From the IMG/VR virus record IMGVR_UViG_3300042429_000865, positions 1 to 43,225 of that record: DNA of 43,225 bases. One strand, written 5' to 3'. This stretch comes from a virus. This document shows positions 1 to 7,830 of the stretch, in pieces. The notes beneath the pieces were generated by a model. That model worked only from the letters and a program-made list of their open reading frames with translations. It had not been told where the DNA came from and did no database searches. How positions within the stretch are numbered: the first letter of the stretch is position 1; the number at the start of each line of letters is the position of its first letter. The position numbers and the translations under genes were made by a program.

Positions 1-20
1 GACGGCCTCCTAGGCATGTG

Positions 21-100
21 GGGACGGCCTAAGGATTTGTGTCTAAATTAGGGACGGCACGGCTGCATGGTTGAGCCCAGACCGGGCGGCGGGCCGTCCC
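21..100. repeat. GGGACGGC repeats before the lysis genes
   Basis: GGGACGGC occurs at 21-28 and 51-58, 30 bases apart, and its inverse GCCGTCCC occurs at 93-100 inside the loop region of the hairpin at 77-118. Related GACGGCCT occurs at 1-8, directly over the lysin ribosome binding site. The cluster lies between the last tail gene and the lysin gene. It could bind a regulator of lysis transcription or form alternative RNA structures. Function is unknown. Confidence 0.45.
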
Positions 101-118
101 TGGCGCCGCCCGGCCTGG
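77..118 (-). terminator. Strong hairpin between tail and lysis genes
   Basis: CCGGGCGGCG (82-91) pairs with CGCCGCCCGG (104-113), and CCAG (77-80) pairs with CTGG (115-118) across one mismatch. There is no U-tract on the minus strand, so it may be a weak terminator, a processing site or an mRNA-stabilising hairpin rather than a full stop. It separates the tail operon (stop at 148) from the lysin start on the circular map. A short T-rich stretch follows on the plus strand, where there is no gene. Confidence 0.6.
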
Positions 119-147
119 TGTTGTTTAGCCCGTGGGGCTCACGGGGA

Positions 148-1116
148 TCACAGGTAAACCTTGAAGCTGATCGTCTTGTGGAGGTATTCGGGATTGGCGG
201 TGCCGTCGCCGTAAAGATCCTCCACCGTGCAATCCAAACCGCTGTATCCGTTGGGCGGGAAATTCTTTGTGAAGTTGCGCGGGACGTAACCGTTCAGCGT
301 GGGGAACTGAACGCATCGGAACATAAACCCTTCATCGAGCGGGTCGTATGGGCCGAGACCTTTCTTTAGCGCAAAGTCGACAACCCCGCCGCCCTTGTTT
401 GTCTGCGCCACGTCGTACAGCCACAGCGGTTCCTCGACGGGCGTGCTGGGCACAGCCACAACCTCAAAGGACAGCCCAGTCCACGATGCGCTAACACTGT
501 GGGTCAGGGTCGAAGCCGCTGCCGTCGCGGTCTTGGTGTCAATCATCTGGGTGTTTGCCAGCCGTGCGTTCAGGTTCTTACTGATGAAGTTCGCCTGCAC
601 TTTGTTAACCCACGCACCGCTCGCGCCGGTCTGAATGAACGCATGGCACACCGCCGAGTCGCCGCTGGGATCGGTCAGCGTCAGCGCGGGAGCCGTCGCC
701 GTCAGACCCGTGTTAGACGCGGTGCCGGTGGCACCGAACGGCGCGTTGGGATTGGCGTTGCGAAAGACGTAGACGCTGTTGAACGTCGCCCCGGTCAGCG
801 TGCCGACTGCGGTGTTGGGAGCGGTGGCCCACTTGTAGACCAACGCCACCTTCATCGGTGAGGTCTGCTTGGCCGCAAGCGTGTAGCCGTTGGGAGCCAC
901 GTCTGTCCCGTACAGCACCGCCACCAGAAGATCGTTAGCGACGTGCGCGGGGAACGTGTTGGCGGTCCCGGTGGCGACCGTCGATCCGATCCAGGTCACC
1001 TTGCCACTGATCGGAGGCCACACATGCTTGTCGCCGACGTAGATGCGTGCGGTTGGTGACGTGCCAACGTAAGCCTTGAGCAGCGGTGTCCCGCCGACAG
1101 CGGTGTCGAACGCCAT
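148..1116 (-). CDS. Minor tail protein, last of the tail operon
   Basis: This 322-residue protein has no assured family. Its N-terminus (about residues 18-35) has a YVG-x-K-x-VWP motif that recurs near the N-terminus of the glycine-rich tail protein at 4250-4975, which suggests a shared mode of attachment to the tail tip. The middle is Thr/Ala/Ser-rich and looks like a beta-sandwich; the C-terminal 100 residues are richer in Tyr, Pro and Gly. Position at the end of the minor tail block, after two collagen-like proteins, suggests a tail-tip or receptor-contact role. It starts at ATG 10 bases after the preceding stop. Confidence 0.75.
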   Translation of the reverse strand: MAFDTAVGGTPLLKAYVGTSPTARIYVGDKHVWPPISGKVTWIGSTVATGTANTFPAHVANDLLVAVLYGTDVAPNGYTLAAKQTSPMKVALVYKWATAPNTAVGTLTGATFNSVYVFRNANPNAPFGATGTASNTGLTATAPALTLTDPSGDSAVCHAFIQTGASGAWVNKVQANFISKNLNARLANTQMIDTKTATAAASTLTHSVSASWTGLSFEVVAVPSTPVEEPLWLYDVAQTNKGGGVVDFALKKGLGPYDPLDEGFMFRCVQFPTLNGYVPRNFTKNFPPNGYSGLDCTVEDLYGDGTANPEYLHKTISFKVYL

Positions 1117-1126
1117 GATCTAACCC

Positions 1127-2920
1127 CTACGCCGTGACGTGATAGATGGTTTTCGGATCCTTGCTGGCGATGGCATCATACGCACTTTGAGAGCCCGTCC
1201 AGATCTTCATGTCGGCGACGGAACCGGCAACCGGGTTGGTGACACCGCCGGACTTGGAATCGACGTACTGCTTGTTTGCCAGCTCGGTCGGCGCGACCGG
1301 ATCCGCCGTCACGGTGATGGCTGCCGAAGACGCGATAGCGCCCGTGGGGCTCTTGCTGAGCGACGGACCGCCGGAGCCGAAACGAACGCCCACTCCTGTA
1401 CCGGACGTAGTGATCGGGACATACGCCGCGACCTCGCCGCCCGCAAAATTCACGATATTGCTGGTGTTGTTGCGAAACGCCACCCCACCTGAGCCGCCCA
1501 ACAGGTTGTAGTTCGTGCCCTTGATGACCAACCCGTTAGATCCGCTTGGGAGAGTGATTGGCCCGGTCATTTCGCCGCCGGCGGTGGCGAGGTATCCGGT
1601 TACCGTCGGAGCGGGCGTAAACAGGAAACCATCGGAACCTAGTTTAGAGACGTTGCCGGCGTCCGCGGAGACCACGGTCGGGCCGGGGGCACCGTCGGCA
1701 CCGTCGGCACCGTCGGCGCCGTCAGCACCGGGCACACCCTGCTCGCCGGGGTCACCCTTGGCACCGTCTGCGCCTGGTGCTCCGTCTGCGCCGTCGTTAC
1801 CTGCGGCGCCGGTTTCGCCCTTCTCGCCCTGGATGCCCTGTGCACCATCGGCACCGGCCGCGCCGGTCTCGCCCTTTTCGCCGGGTGCTCCGTCGGCTCC
1901 ATCCTTGCCGGCCGGACCGGTGGCGCCGTCGTTACCGGCTACGCCCGGTTCGCCCTGGTCGCCCTTGGCACCGTCGGCGCCGGGCTGTCCGTCGACGCCG
2001 TCTTTGCCCGGCTCTCCGGGGTCGCCCTTAGCTCCCGGTTCGCCCTGGATGCCCTGTGCCCCATCGGCTCCCGGTGCTCCGTCTGCGCCGTCATTGCCGG
2101 CCACGCCCGGTTCGCCCTGGATTCCCTGTGCCCCGTCGGCGCCTGGTGCTCCGTCTACGCCATCCTTGCCTGGTGCACCATCGGCACCCGGTGCGCCGTC
2201 GACACCGTCGCGGCCGGGGTCACCTTTTTCGCCCTGGATGCCTTGTGCTCCGTCGGCTCCCGGTGCGCCGTCGGCACCCGGCTGTCCGTCGACGCCGTCG
2301 CGGCCGTCCTTGCCGTCCTGGCCGGCGGGCCCCGTCTTACCCGGCTCGCCCGCCACCCCGGGCGGACCCTGCACCGGCCCTGCGTTGACGAACGCCACCA
2401 GATTCTCGTCCCACACGAATCCCGTTGCGGGAGCAGGCTCCTCGACGACATACAAGTCGCCTTGATTTGCGCTATCCGGGAGATCTTCCTCGGTCACGAC
2501 ACTCGCGATGAATCGGATACCGATGCCCTGGCTGCCGGGTGCGCCCGGTGCGCCGTCGGCGCCGTCGGCGCCCGGCTGGCCGTCCACACCGTCTTTTCCG
2601 TCTTTGCCCGCGGGCCCGGTCTCACCCGGGATGCCCTGCGGCCCAGCGACTCCCGGTGCACCGTCGGTCCCGGGGGCGCCGTCCACACCGTCTTTGCCGG
2701 GGGCGCCCGGTGCACCCGGTGCCCCGTCCTGGCCGTCAACACCGTCTTTACCGGGGGCGCCCGGTGCACCGGGGGGCCCTTGCGGGCCAACGCCGCCGCC
2801 GCCGCCGCCCGCGGCGGCTTCGTCTGCGATGCAAGTTGGGCAACCCCAACTACCATCCGAGGCGCGTTCTTCGTGGGCGTGCGGTTCAACAGGCTCATTA
2901 GCGCGAGGCAAGTAAGGCAT
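1127..2920 (-). CDS. Collagen-like minor tail protein
   Basis: This 597-residue protein is dominated by Gly-X-Y triplets (GADGAPG, GKDGVDG and similar) from about residue 45 to 425, interrupted near residues 130-190 by a short globular insert. Such triplets form trimeric collagen-like stalks in phage fibres. The C-terminal part (about 430-597) is non-collagen and ends in a motif, WTGSQSAYDAI-SK-TIY-VT, that closely matches the C-terminus of the other collagen-like protein at 4972-6375. This suggests a shared trimerisation or receptor-binding head. The start is ATG 2920 with AAAGGA upstream, next to a small TTTCC/GGAAA inverted repeat. Repeat-rich DNA here may be mis-sized in assembly. Confidence 0.9.
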   Translation of the reverse strand: MPYLPRANEPVEPHAHEERASDGSWGCPTCIADEAAAGGGGGGVGPQGPPGAPGAPGKDGVDGQDGAPGAPGAPGKDGVDGAPGTDGAPGVAGPQGIPGETGPAGKDGKDGVDGQPGADGADGAPGAPGSQGIGIRFIASVVTEEDLPDSANQGDLYVVEEPAPATGFVWDENLVAFVNAGPVQGPPGVAGEPGKTGPAGQDGKDGRDGVDGQPGADGAPGADGAQGIQGEKGDPGRDGVDGAPGADGAPGKDGVDGAPGADGAQGIQGEPGVAGNDGADGAPGADGAQGIQGEPGAKGDPGEPGKDGVDGQPGADGAKGDQGEPGVAGNDGATGPAGKDGADGAPGEKGETGAAGADGAQGIQGEKGETGAAGNDGADGAPGADGAKGDPGEQGVPGADGADGADGADGAPGPTVVSADAGNVSKLGSDGFLFTPAPTVTGYLATAGGEMTGPITLPSGSNGLVIKGTNYNLLGGSGGVAFRNNTSNIVNFAGGEVAAYVPITTSGTGVGVRFGSGGPSLSKSPTGAIASSAAITVTADPVAPTELANKQYVDSKSGGVTNPVAGSVADMKIWTGSQSAYDAIASKDPKTIYHVTA

Positions 2921-2943
2921 TATGTTTTCCTTTCAGGAAATGA

Positions 2944-2982
2944 GGGGTTGGGGTTGGTTAGTTAGAGGGGGTGGTTAGGGGG
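2944..2982 (+). other. G-quadruplex-like G-run cluster
   Basis: Four runs of at least four G (2944-2947, 2950-2953, 2967-2971, 2978-2982), joined by TT, a 13-base loop and TGGTTA, lie on the plus strand, which is the template strand for the tail operon. The last run overlaps the final codons of the gene at 2975-4237. It could fold as a quadruplex in the DNA and affect transcription into the collagen-like gene. Confidence 0.5.
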
Positions 2983-4237
2983 TCTCGCCGATAGCGTTTT
3001 CGGGTGTGTCGTACAGCCACTCATCGGGCAGATCCTGCGGCGGCAACGGCGGGTCGGACTCCCAGCCGGTCATCGGCTCCCATTCGGCTTCGGCGTCGGC
3101 GGTGTCATATGTCGCTCCGGGGACGTCGCCCAGATGCAGTAGTGCGTAGCTGTCGTAGTTGGTGGCTCCGCCGGTGATGGCGACCACGCCCCAGTTGCCG
3201 TCGTCATAGGGTGTCACCCTGCCGGTGAACGCGGTCGCGGGTGCCTTCGGTTTGATGATCGACAGCAGTACCGGAGTACCTGTGATATCGAATACGTGTA
3301 TGCCGTTGGTTCCGGTGGCGTACAGCCGGGCCCGCGGGCCGTTGACCGTTTTCAGTTGGCTGAACGCGACGCCGGGCGCGTTGTACGCGGCGACGCCCGC
3401 ACCGGTCTCGCCGTCGAGCTCGTATATGTCGGCGCCCTTGCAGGTGAACAGTCGGCGGCCGTCCCCGGTGGCGACGTCGGAGCCGATGCCGGTTGTTACG
3501 TCGGTGATCGTGTTAACGACGGTGCGCGTAGCGACGTCGACAAAGTACACACACTTTCCGATGCTCGAAGAAGCGTAGACGATTGCGTCATCGGTGGACG
3601 CGGCCAGAGAGTCGGCGGGGTTACCGGTGGCGGCTCCGACCTGCTGAGGGCCGAAATAGACAATCCCGGCCGAGGCGTCGGTTGCTGTGTAATAAAGTCG
3701 GAGCCCGTGTGGGATATTTAGGCCCGTATCGATGGGGGTACCGTTGGTGCCATAGTAGGTGCAGTAGACGATTCCGTCTGCAATGACGATTCCGTGACCG
3801 TTACCTCCGGCGAGGGTTTTAGACGAGACCATCCCCGTCGCCGGATCGAAAATTCGGGTTCGCCCCAGCTGGCCGGGTGCCCTGGTACCGATGTAGCCCT
3901 TCAGACCGTCGGCGGTAAACACCACCTCTCCGAGAGTCCAGTTTCCCGTTAACGCCCAGTCGGCGTTGGTGAGTTGGCGAACGCGGGCCCGGTCTACGTC
4001 GATTTCCGATAGGCCGTTGTTAGTGACGGCCGCGGCGATAAACACTTTGCGCGTCGCCGGGCTGAACGCGCCCCGCGCCGCCGTTGTGGATGCAAACTTG
4101 GGCACCGCGCGTAGGTGAAGAACCACGGCGTTGCTTTCGGTCGGCCATATCTGTTCTCCGCCGACGTGTGTTTGCTTGTCGATGAACTCGCCGACAAATG
4201 GAACCTGATCCGCGCCCGCGTTGTTAACGATCGCCAT
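2975..4237 (-). CDS. Minor tail protein, beta-propeller-like
   Basis: This 420-residue protein is built of repeated short beta-rich segments (patterns such as GKVFIAAAVTNNG, GLKGYIGT, GHGIVIADGIVYCTYYG, GRRLFTCKGADIYELDG) that look like blades of a beta-propeller. The N-terminal MAIVNNAGADQVPFVGEFIDK is the kind of leader that attaches such proteins to the tail. The C-terminus is acidic and proline-rich. It probably forms a globular, possibly sugar-binding domain at the tail tip. A GGAG ribosome binding site precedes ATG 4237. The family assignment is inferred from repeat pattern only. Confidence 0.72.
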   Translation of the reverse strand: MAIVNNAGADQVPFVGEFIDKQTHVGGEQIWPTESNAVVLHLRAVPKFASTTAARGAFSPATRKVFIAAAVTNNGLSEIDVDRARVRQLTNADWALTGNWTLGEVVFTADGLKGYIGTRAPGQLGRTRIFDPATGMVSSKTLAGGNGHGIVIADGIVYCTYYGTNGTPIDTGLNIPHGLRLYYTATDASAGIVYFGPQQVGAATGNPADSLAASTDDAIVYASSSIGKCVYFVDVATRTVVNTITDVTTGIGSDVATGDGRRLFTCKGADIYELDGETGAGVAAYNAPGVAFSQLKTVNGPRARLYATGTNGIHVFDITGTPVLLSIIKPKAPATAFTGRVTPYDDGNWGVVAITGGATNYDSYALLHLGDVPGATYDTADAEAEWEPMTGWESDPPLPPQDLPDEWLYDTPENAIGETP

Positions 4238-4249
4238 GAATTCTCCGCA

Positions 4250-4975
4250 TCATTTCCAGTAGATTTTTACGGCACCGTGGGCGCCGTTGCCGCCGCTGTA
4301 GCCGGTGAGGCCGCCGTTATCGCCGGACTGTCCGCCACCGCCCGGGGTAGAGCCGGCGCTGCCGTTCTTGTTTGAGCTCGAGCCGCCCTGCCCGGCTCCG
4401 GGGCCGTAGCTGGCGACGGTGTAGGTTCGGCCGCTCCACGTGTACGAGGGTTCGACGTTGCCGCCGTTTCTTCCGTTCAGTGAGCCGCCGGCAACCCCGC
4501 CGGCGCCGTTAATCCAGTTGGCCTCCGTGCCGTCTTTACGGACTCCATTTACGCGTATTCGCGACCCCGCCGCGGCGGCGGTGTTGAAGTTTCCACCGCC
4601 GACACCGTCGGAGCCGGGCGGAGCCTCCACCCATATTTTTACGTGGGTATACATCTCGTATCCCGGAGCAGTTGGCGTACCTTGCCGGCTTGCATACCAG
4701 ATGCCCGCGCCACCACCCGCCGGAGAGTTACCGCCGACGCCTGTGCCGGTTCCTCCTGCGCCGCCGCTGATGCAGATAGGCTCGACAACAGCCGCTCCGG
4801 CGGGCCACGGTATTAGGATTGCGGGTCCGGGGTTGCCTGGTGTGGGTGTGTACCAGGGCGACTCCACCGGCACGTACACCGGCCAAACCTTCTGAGTTCC
4901 CAAGTACACCGCGGTTGCCGGCGTAGAGCCGACGCTAACTAAGCTCGCGTCGTTTGCGCCCCAGCCGAAACTCAT
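4250..4975 (-). CDS. Glycine-rich minor tail protein
   Basis: This 241-residue protein carries an N-terminal YLG-x-QKVWP motif shared with the protein at 148-1116, a central beta-rich region, and very Gly-rich stretches at about residues 90-115 and 150-240. It ends in HGAVKIYWK, an ending typical of glycine-rich phage tail proteins that form polyglycine-helix or receptor-binding tips. Its ATG overlaps the stop of the upstream collagen-like gene by four bases (4972-4975), so the two are translationally coupled. Host-receptor contact is inferred. Confidence 0.78.
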   Translation of the reverse strand: MSFGWGANDASLVSVGSTPATAVYLGTQKVWPVYVPVESPWYTPTPGNPGPAILIPWPAGAAVVEPICISGGAGGTGTGVGGNSPAGGGAGIWYASRQGTPTAPGYEMYTHVKIWVEAPPGSDGVGGGNFNTAAAAGSRIRVNGVRKDGTEANWINGAGGVAGGSLNGRNGGNVEPSYTWSGRTYTVASYGPGAGQGGSSSNKNGSAGSTPGGGGQSGDNGGLTGYSGGNGAHGAVKIYWK

Positions 4976-6375
4976 TCGGCCGCAACGCCTTCGCCGGTGT
5001 CGACGCCGAGTGCGTCGTGGACCGCGTCGGTCACTAGTGCTGTGGTGCCAGTGACAACGTACACCGTTGTGCTGGATTTGCTGCCTATGGCATCGTACTG
5101 CGATTTGGTCCCCGCCCAGAGCGTGAGAGCATTAGGCCCTGACGCCGTGGCGCCGGAGACTTTGTTTGTGAGTGCGGCCGCGGTGGCAGTGCTGATCGGC
5201 TTGCTAGCGTCGGAAGTGTTGTCCGCATTGGCAAGTCCCACATCGGATTTGGTCAAAACAACCGCGCCGGTGCGGGTGTTGACGCTCGACACGGCGCCGG
5301 CCGCGGTGAGGGTTCCGTCCGGGCCTATGGTGACACCCTGCCCCTGCTTCACCCCGCCCAAAACACTGGCCGTAGCGACCGGCAACGTAGCTGGCGGGCC
5401 GGCCGGCCCCGTATCTCCTTTTGGACCTTGGCTGCCCGTTGCGCCTGCTGGTCCTTGCGGGCCCGGGACCGTACTCGCCGCCCCGGTATCTCCTTTTGGA
5501 CCCTGGCTACCCGTTGCGCCGACCGGTCCTTGCGGGCCCGGGACCGTACTCGCCGCCCCCGTATCCCCTTTGACGCCTTGCGGGCCCGTTGCCCCCACGG
5601 GGCCTGGTGCGCCCGTCGCCCCGGTCAACCCGCGTTGCCCCGCGGGAATCGTGAACGCCAGCACCGCATCCTGGTCTGTGCCGGTGTTAACGACCGTGGC
5701 GTCGGTGCCGGGCAGGCCGGTTGTGGTGGTACCGACTGAGATTGTTGCGGGCCCTGGCGGGCCTTGCTCGCCGGGCTCCCCAGCCGGGCCGCGAATAATT
5801 CCCGAAGCGTTCGGCCCCGACGGTAGCGGCATCCAATCGAGCAAGTCGATAATGGTGTTGGGGTCCGACGGCGCTTCGAACGTGCCGCCGGTGATCGAGT
5901 ACGAGCTAGCCTGACCGTCGATCTTGACGTTGCTAAAGGAGAAGTCGTAGTAGAGCGGCGATTCCAGCTCGAGCGCCGGCGAATTGCCGAGCAACTTAAC
6001 CGGGGCGTACTCCGCGGTACCCACCTCAGCCGCGGGAAGCGGCCGGCGACTGTCGGCGGCGATACGGTGCCGGAGTTTATCAACGCCGGCAATGGGTGTG
6101 GAGCCGTTGTCGGGGGTCGTGCGGAGCTTCAACAGTCCGTCGGTGTCGATGATCGCCACCACCGGCAACGGCAAGAAACCGGTCGGCGGTGAGGCTTGGT
6201 GCGCGTGAATTACCTCGCCGGCCTTAAGCCGAGGGGTCAGCACCACCGTGGCAGTGATGCCGGCGACGCCCGGGTTGTAATCAGCATCCGTGGAGGTATC
6301 GGCGACAAGCGGCGCCAGATGGCAAGTAACGGCAAAGAATACGAGTTCGGCGTTCGCGGGGGCTTCTCGGTTCAT
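4972..6375 (-). CDS. Collagen-like minor tail protein
   Basis: In this 467-residue protein, residues 1-195 form a globular N-terminal part, about 196-330 carry Gly-X-Y triplets including three near-identical GPQGP/GSQGPKGDTGAAS units, and the C-terminal part is Ala/Thr/Ser-rich. The part near 415-445 (LWAGTKSQYDAIGSK-TVYVVT) matches the C-terminus of the collagen-like protein at 1127-2920. A fibre with collagen stalk and shared head is likely. It overlaps the genes on both sides by four bases. Confidence 0.88.
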   Translation of the reverse strand: MNREAPANAELVFFAVTCHLAPLVADTSTDADYNPGVAGITATVVLTPRLKAGEVIHAHQASPPTGFLPLPVVAIIDTDGLLKLRTTPDNGSTPIAGVDKLRHRIAADSRRPLPAAEVGTAEYAPVKLLGNSPALELESPLYYDFSFSNVKIDGQASSYSITGGTFEAPSDPNTIIDLLDWMPLPSGPNASGIIRGPAGEPGEQGPPGPATISVGTTTTGLPGTDATVVNTGTDQDAVLAFTIPAGQRGLTGATGAPGPVGATGPQGVKGDTGAASTVPGPQGPVGATGSQGPKGDTGAASTVPGPQGPAGATGSQGPKGDTGPAGPPATLPVATASVLGGVKQGQGVTIGPDGTLTAAGAVSSVNTRTGAVVLTKSDVGLANADNTSDASKPISTATAAALTNKVSGATASGPNALTLWAGTKSQYDAIGSKSSTTVYVVTGTTALVTDAVHDALGVDTGEGVAAE

Positions 6376-6665
6376 TTCGCGGGCCTCTCGGTCTTGGCGG
6401 CGGGCTTGGTGATTTCTTTCCAGCCCTTCAACTGGGGCTGCATATCGCGGTAGTAGGCACCCGAGGGGTCGGTCACCGACCAGTAATCGACGCCACCCTC
6501 AGACACTCTCAGCGCGACAGCGCCGGTCTTGGGGTCCTGCACAATCGTTCCGGCGGTGGCGCCGTCGCGGAGACTCTCCACGGCGGTGAGTACCCGCCTA
6601 ACCTGATCCTCGGACAGATCGCCGACAACGGCGGTAACCGCTTTGACGGTCGCGGGGTCAACCAT
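6372..6665 (-). CDS. Small tail-operon protein, unknown
   Basis: This 97-residue protein has an N-terminal helical part (about residues 1-35, VKAVTAVVGDLSEDQVRRVLTAVESL) followed by a compact segment with SEGGVDYWSVTDPSGAYY and a Lys/Pro/Ala tail. Its start overlaps the previous stop (TAATG) and its stop overlaps the next ATG. It lies among minor tail genes and may be a small tail-tip component or chaperone. I do not recognise a family. Confidence 0.7.
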   Translation of the reverse strand: MVDPATVKAVTAVVGDLSEDQVRRVLTAVESLRDGATAGTIVQDPKTGAVALRVSEGGVDYWSVTDPSGAYYRDMQPQLKGWKEITKPAAKTERPAK

Positions 6666-7570
6666 TAGGGGCCTTTCATGAACGAGGCGAAGCTGGCGAC
6701 GACGCCGGGACGGGACGTAGCGTTGGGCGCGACGGTGCCAAAACCGGTAGAGCGGAACGCGGCACCAAGCGCAGACTGTGCCGCGGTGTCGACCACCGTC
6801 AGCACCGGCCGGGAATTCTCAAACAGGGTGAAGGTTCTTTCCTCGGTCACGTCGAGTGTGTAAGTGCTGCCGTTCTTTAACACGTTGTTCACGGTTCCGA
6901 GGACGGTGGTCACCCCGTCGCGCACGAATCCCACCGTGGCCATGTTGTCGTTCAGTTTCGCAAACACGTTATTAGACAGAGGGTTTAGGTTGTCGACGCG
7001 GGCGAGGATGGTGTTTGCGGCGGACTGGCGGCCGGACGAGGGGCCGACATTGGCGGGCATCGAGATAACGGTCGAAACCTTCAACAGGTCTGAGGTCGCT
7101 ACTGTCTTATGGATTGCCGCAGCCACCTTGTTGACGGTGTCCTCGAGCGGCTGAAAAACTGCGTAGCCCTGCGTACCGATATTGATAATGCCGCCGCCGG
7201 CACCGGCTACAACCTGCAGCCACTTTTTCGGGTCGAGCGCGGTAACCACGTCCTGGGCGACCTGTGCGAAGTCCTCGATAGCGCCAACGAGCTTGCCTTC
7301 GAGCGCCTCAATCCGCATAACGAGGTGATTCAGTGCACCCAGGCCGACGCCGATTGCGTTGGTCACGGTTCGCAAAGCGTCAGCGCCAAACCCGGTTTCG
7401 GTCCAACCATAAAAGCCCTGCACCAACGCGTCGATGATCTGTTGAGCCAGAGCCAGAGCGCCAGATAGCAAGGGGGGCACGAAGTCCGGCACGCGCGGCA
7501 ACTCTTGGATGATCCGCTGGTTTGGGTCGTGCGTGATGGTGATCTGACGTAGGTCCAGAGTTTTAGGCAT
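6665..7570 (-). CDS. Minor tail protein
   Basis: This 301-residue protein was started at ATG 7570 (MPKTLDLRQITITHD), which overlaps the end of the upstream gene by eight bases; a longer reading from 7600 would overlap more. The central part (about 60-120) is strongly helical, with GLGALNHLVMRIEALEGKLVGAIEDFAQVAQDVV resembling a coiled coil, and the rest is beta-rich. It probably is a structural protein of the tail tip. Function is inferred from position. Confidence 0.72.
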   Translation of the reverse strand: MPKTLDLRQITITHDPNQRIIQELPRVPDFVPPLLSGALALAQQIIDALVQGFYGWTETGFGADALRTVTNAIGVGLGALNHLVMRIEALEGKLVGAIEDFAQVAQDVVTALDPKKWLQVVAGAGGGIINIGTQGYAVFQPLEDTVNKVAAAIHKTVATSDLLKVSTVISMPANVGPSSGRQSAANTILARVDNLNPLSNNVFAKLNDNMATVGFVRDGVTTVLGTVNNVLKNGSTYTLDVTEERTFTLFENSRPVLTVVDTAAQSALGAAFRSTGFGTVAPNATSRPGVVASFASFMKGP

Positions 7571-7826
7571 CGGGCGGCACCTCGCGTTCGGCCACCACAC
7601 GGAACTCGCGGAACTCTGCGCCGTCGTACGCCGGCCCTAGCTGACGGATCCCGCGCGGCGGAATGTCCAGCGGGTCAACGGTGCCGACGTACTCAAACTC
7701 CACGACGCGCAGTAGGTAGCTTGCGGCGGTCTTCTCGGCGGACTCACGCATAAGCCACAGCAGAAGTTCGGTATCGTCGCCGGGGAGAACCGGGACACGA
7801 ACTGTCCACGTCTTCTGATAGACCAT
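7563..7826 (-). CDS. Small tail-operon protein, unknown
   Basis: This 87-residue protein starts WTVRVPVLPGDDTELLLWLMRE and ends in an acidic, Arg-rich segment. The pattern of beta strand, helix and two strands suggests a small alpha/beta fold. It sits between two minor tail genes with a 4-base gap upstream and an 8-base overlap downstream. I do not recognise a family; a minor structural role is inferred. Confidence 0.68.
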   Translation of the reverse strand: MVYQKTWTVRVPVLPGDDTELLLWLMRESAEKTAASYLLRVVEFEYVGTVDPLDIPPRGIRQLGPAYDGAEFREFRVVAEREVPPDA

Positions 7827-7830
7827 GGCG

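Larger units (their letters stand above)
1..127. repeat. Terminal duplication, identical to 43099-43225
   Basis: These 127 bases are repeated exactly at the other end of the window. An overlap of exactly 127 is the signature of a circular contig assembled with k-mer 127, so it is an assembly overlap rather than a biological terminal repeat. The segment contains the ribosome binding site of the lysin gene (CCTCCT at 6-11, which reads AGGAGG on the minus strand) and a strong hairpin. It is therefore an internal intergenic region of the real genome. Confidence 0.93.

Noticed and set aside
1-127. Direct terminal repeats as in T7-like virions
   Set aside because: Length equals a k-mer size, and the repeat covers a lysin ribosome binding site far from terminase genes.
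1515-2465. Long plus-strand frame rich in PSAP repeats
   Set aside because: Antisense reading of the Gly-X-Y repeats of the collagen-like gene; long only because the repeats lack stops on both strands.
1690-2800. Possible CRISPR or tandem non-coding repeat array
   Set aside because: The repeats are codon-phased 9-base multiples that encode Gly-X-Y triplets; no constant repeat with unique spacers.
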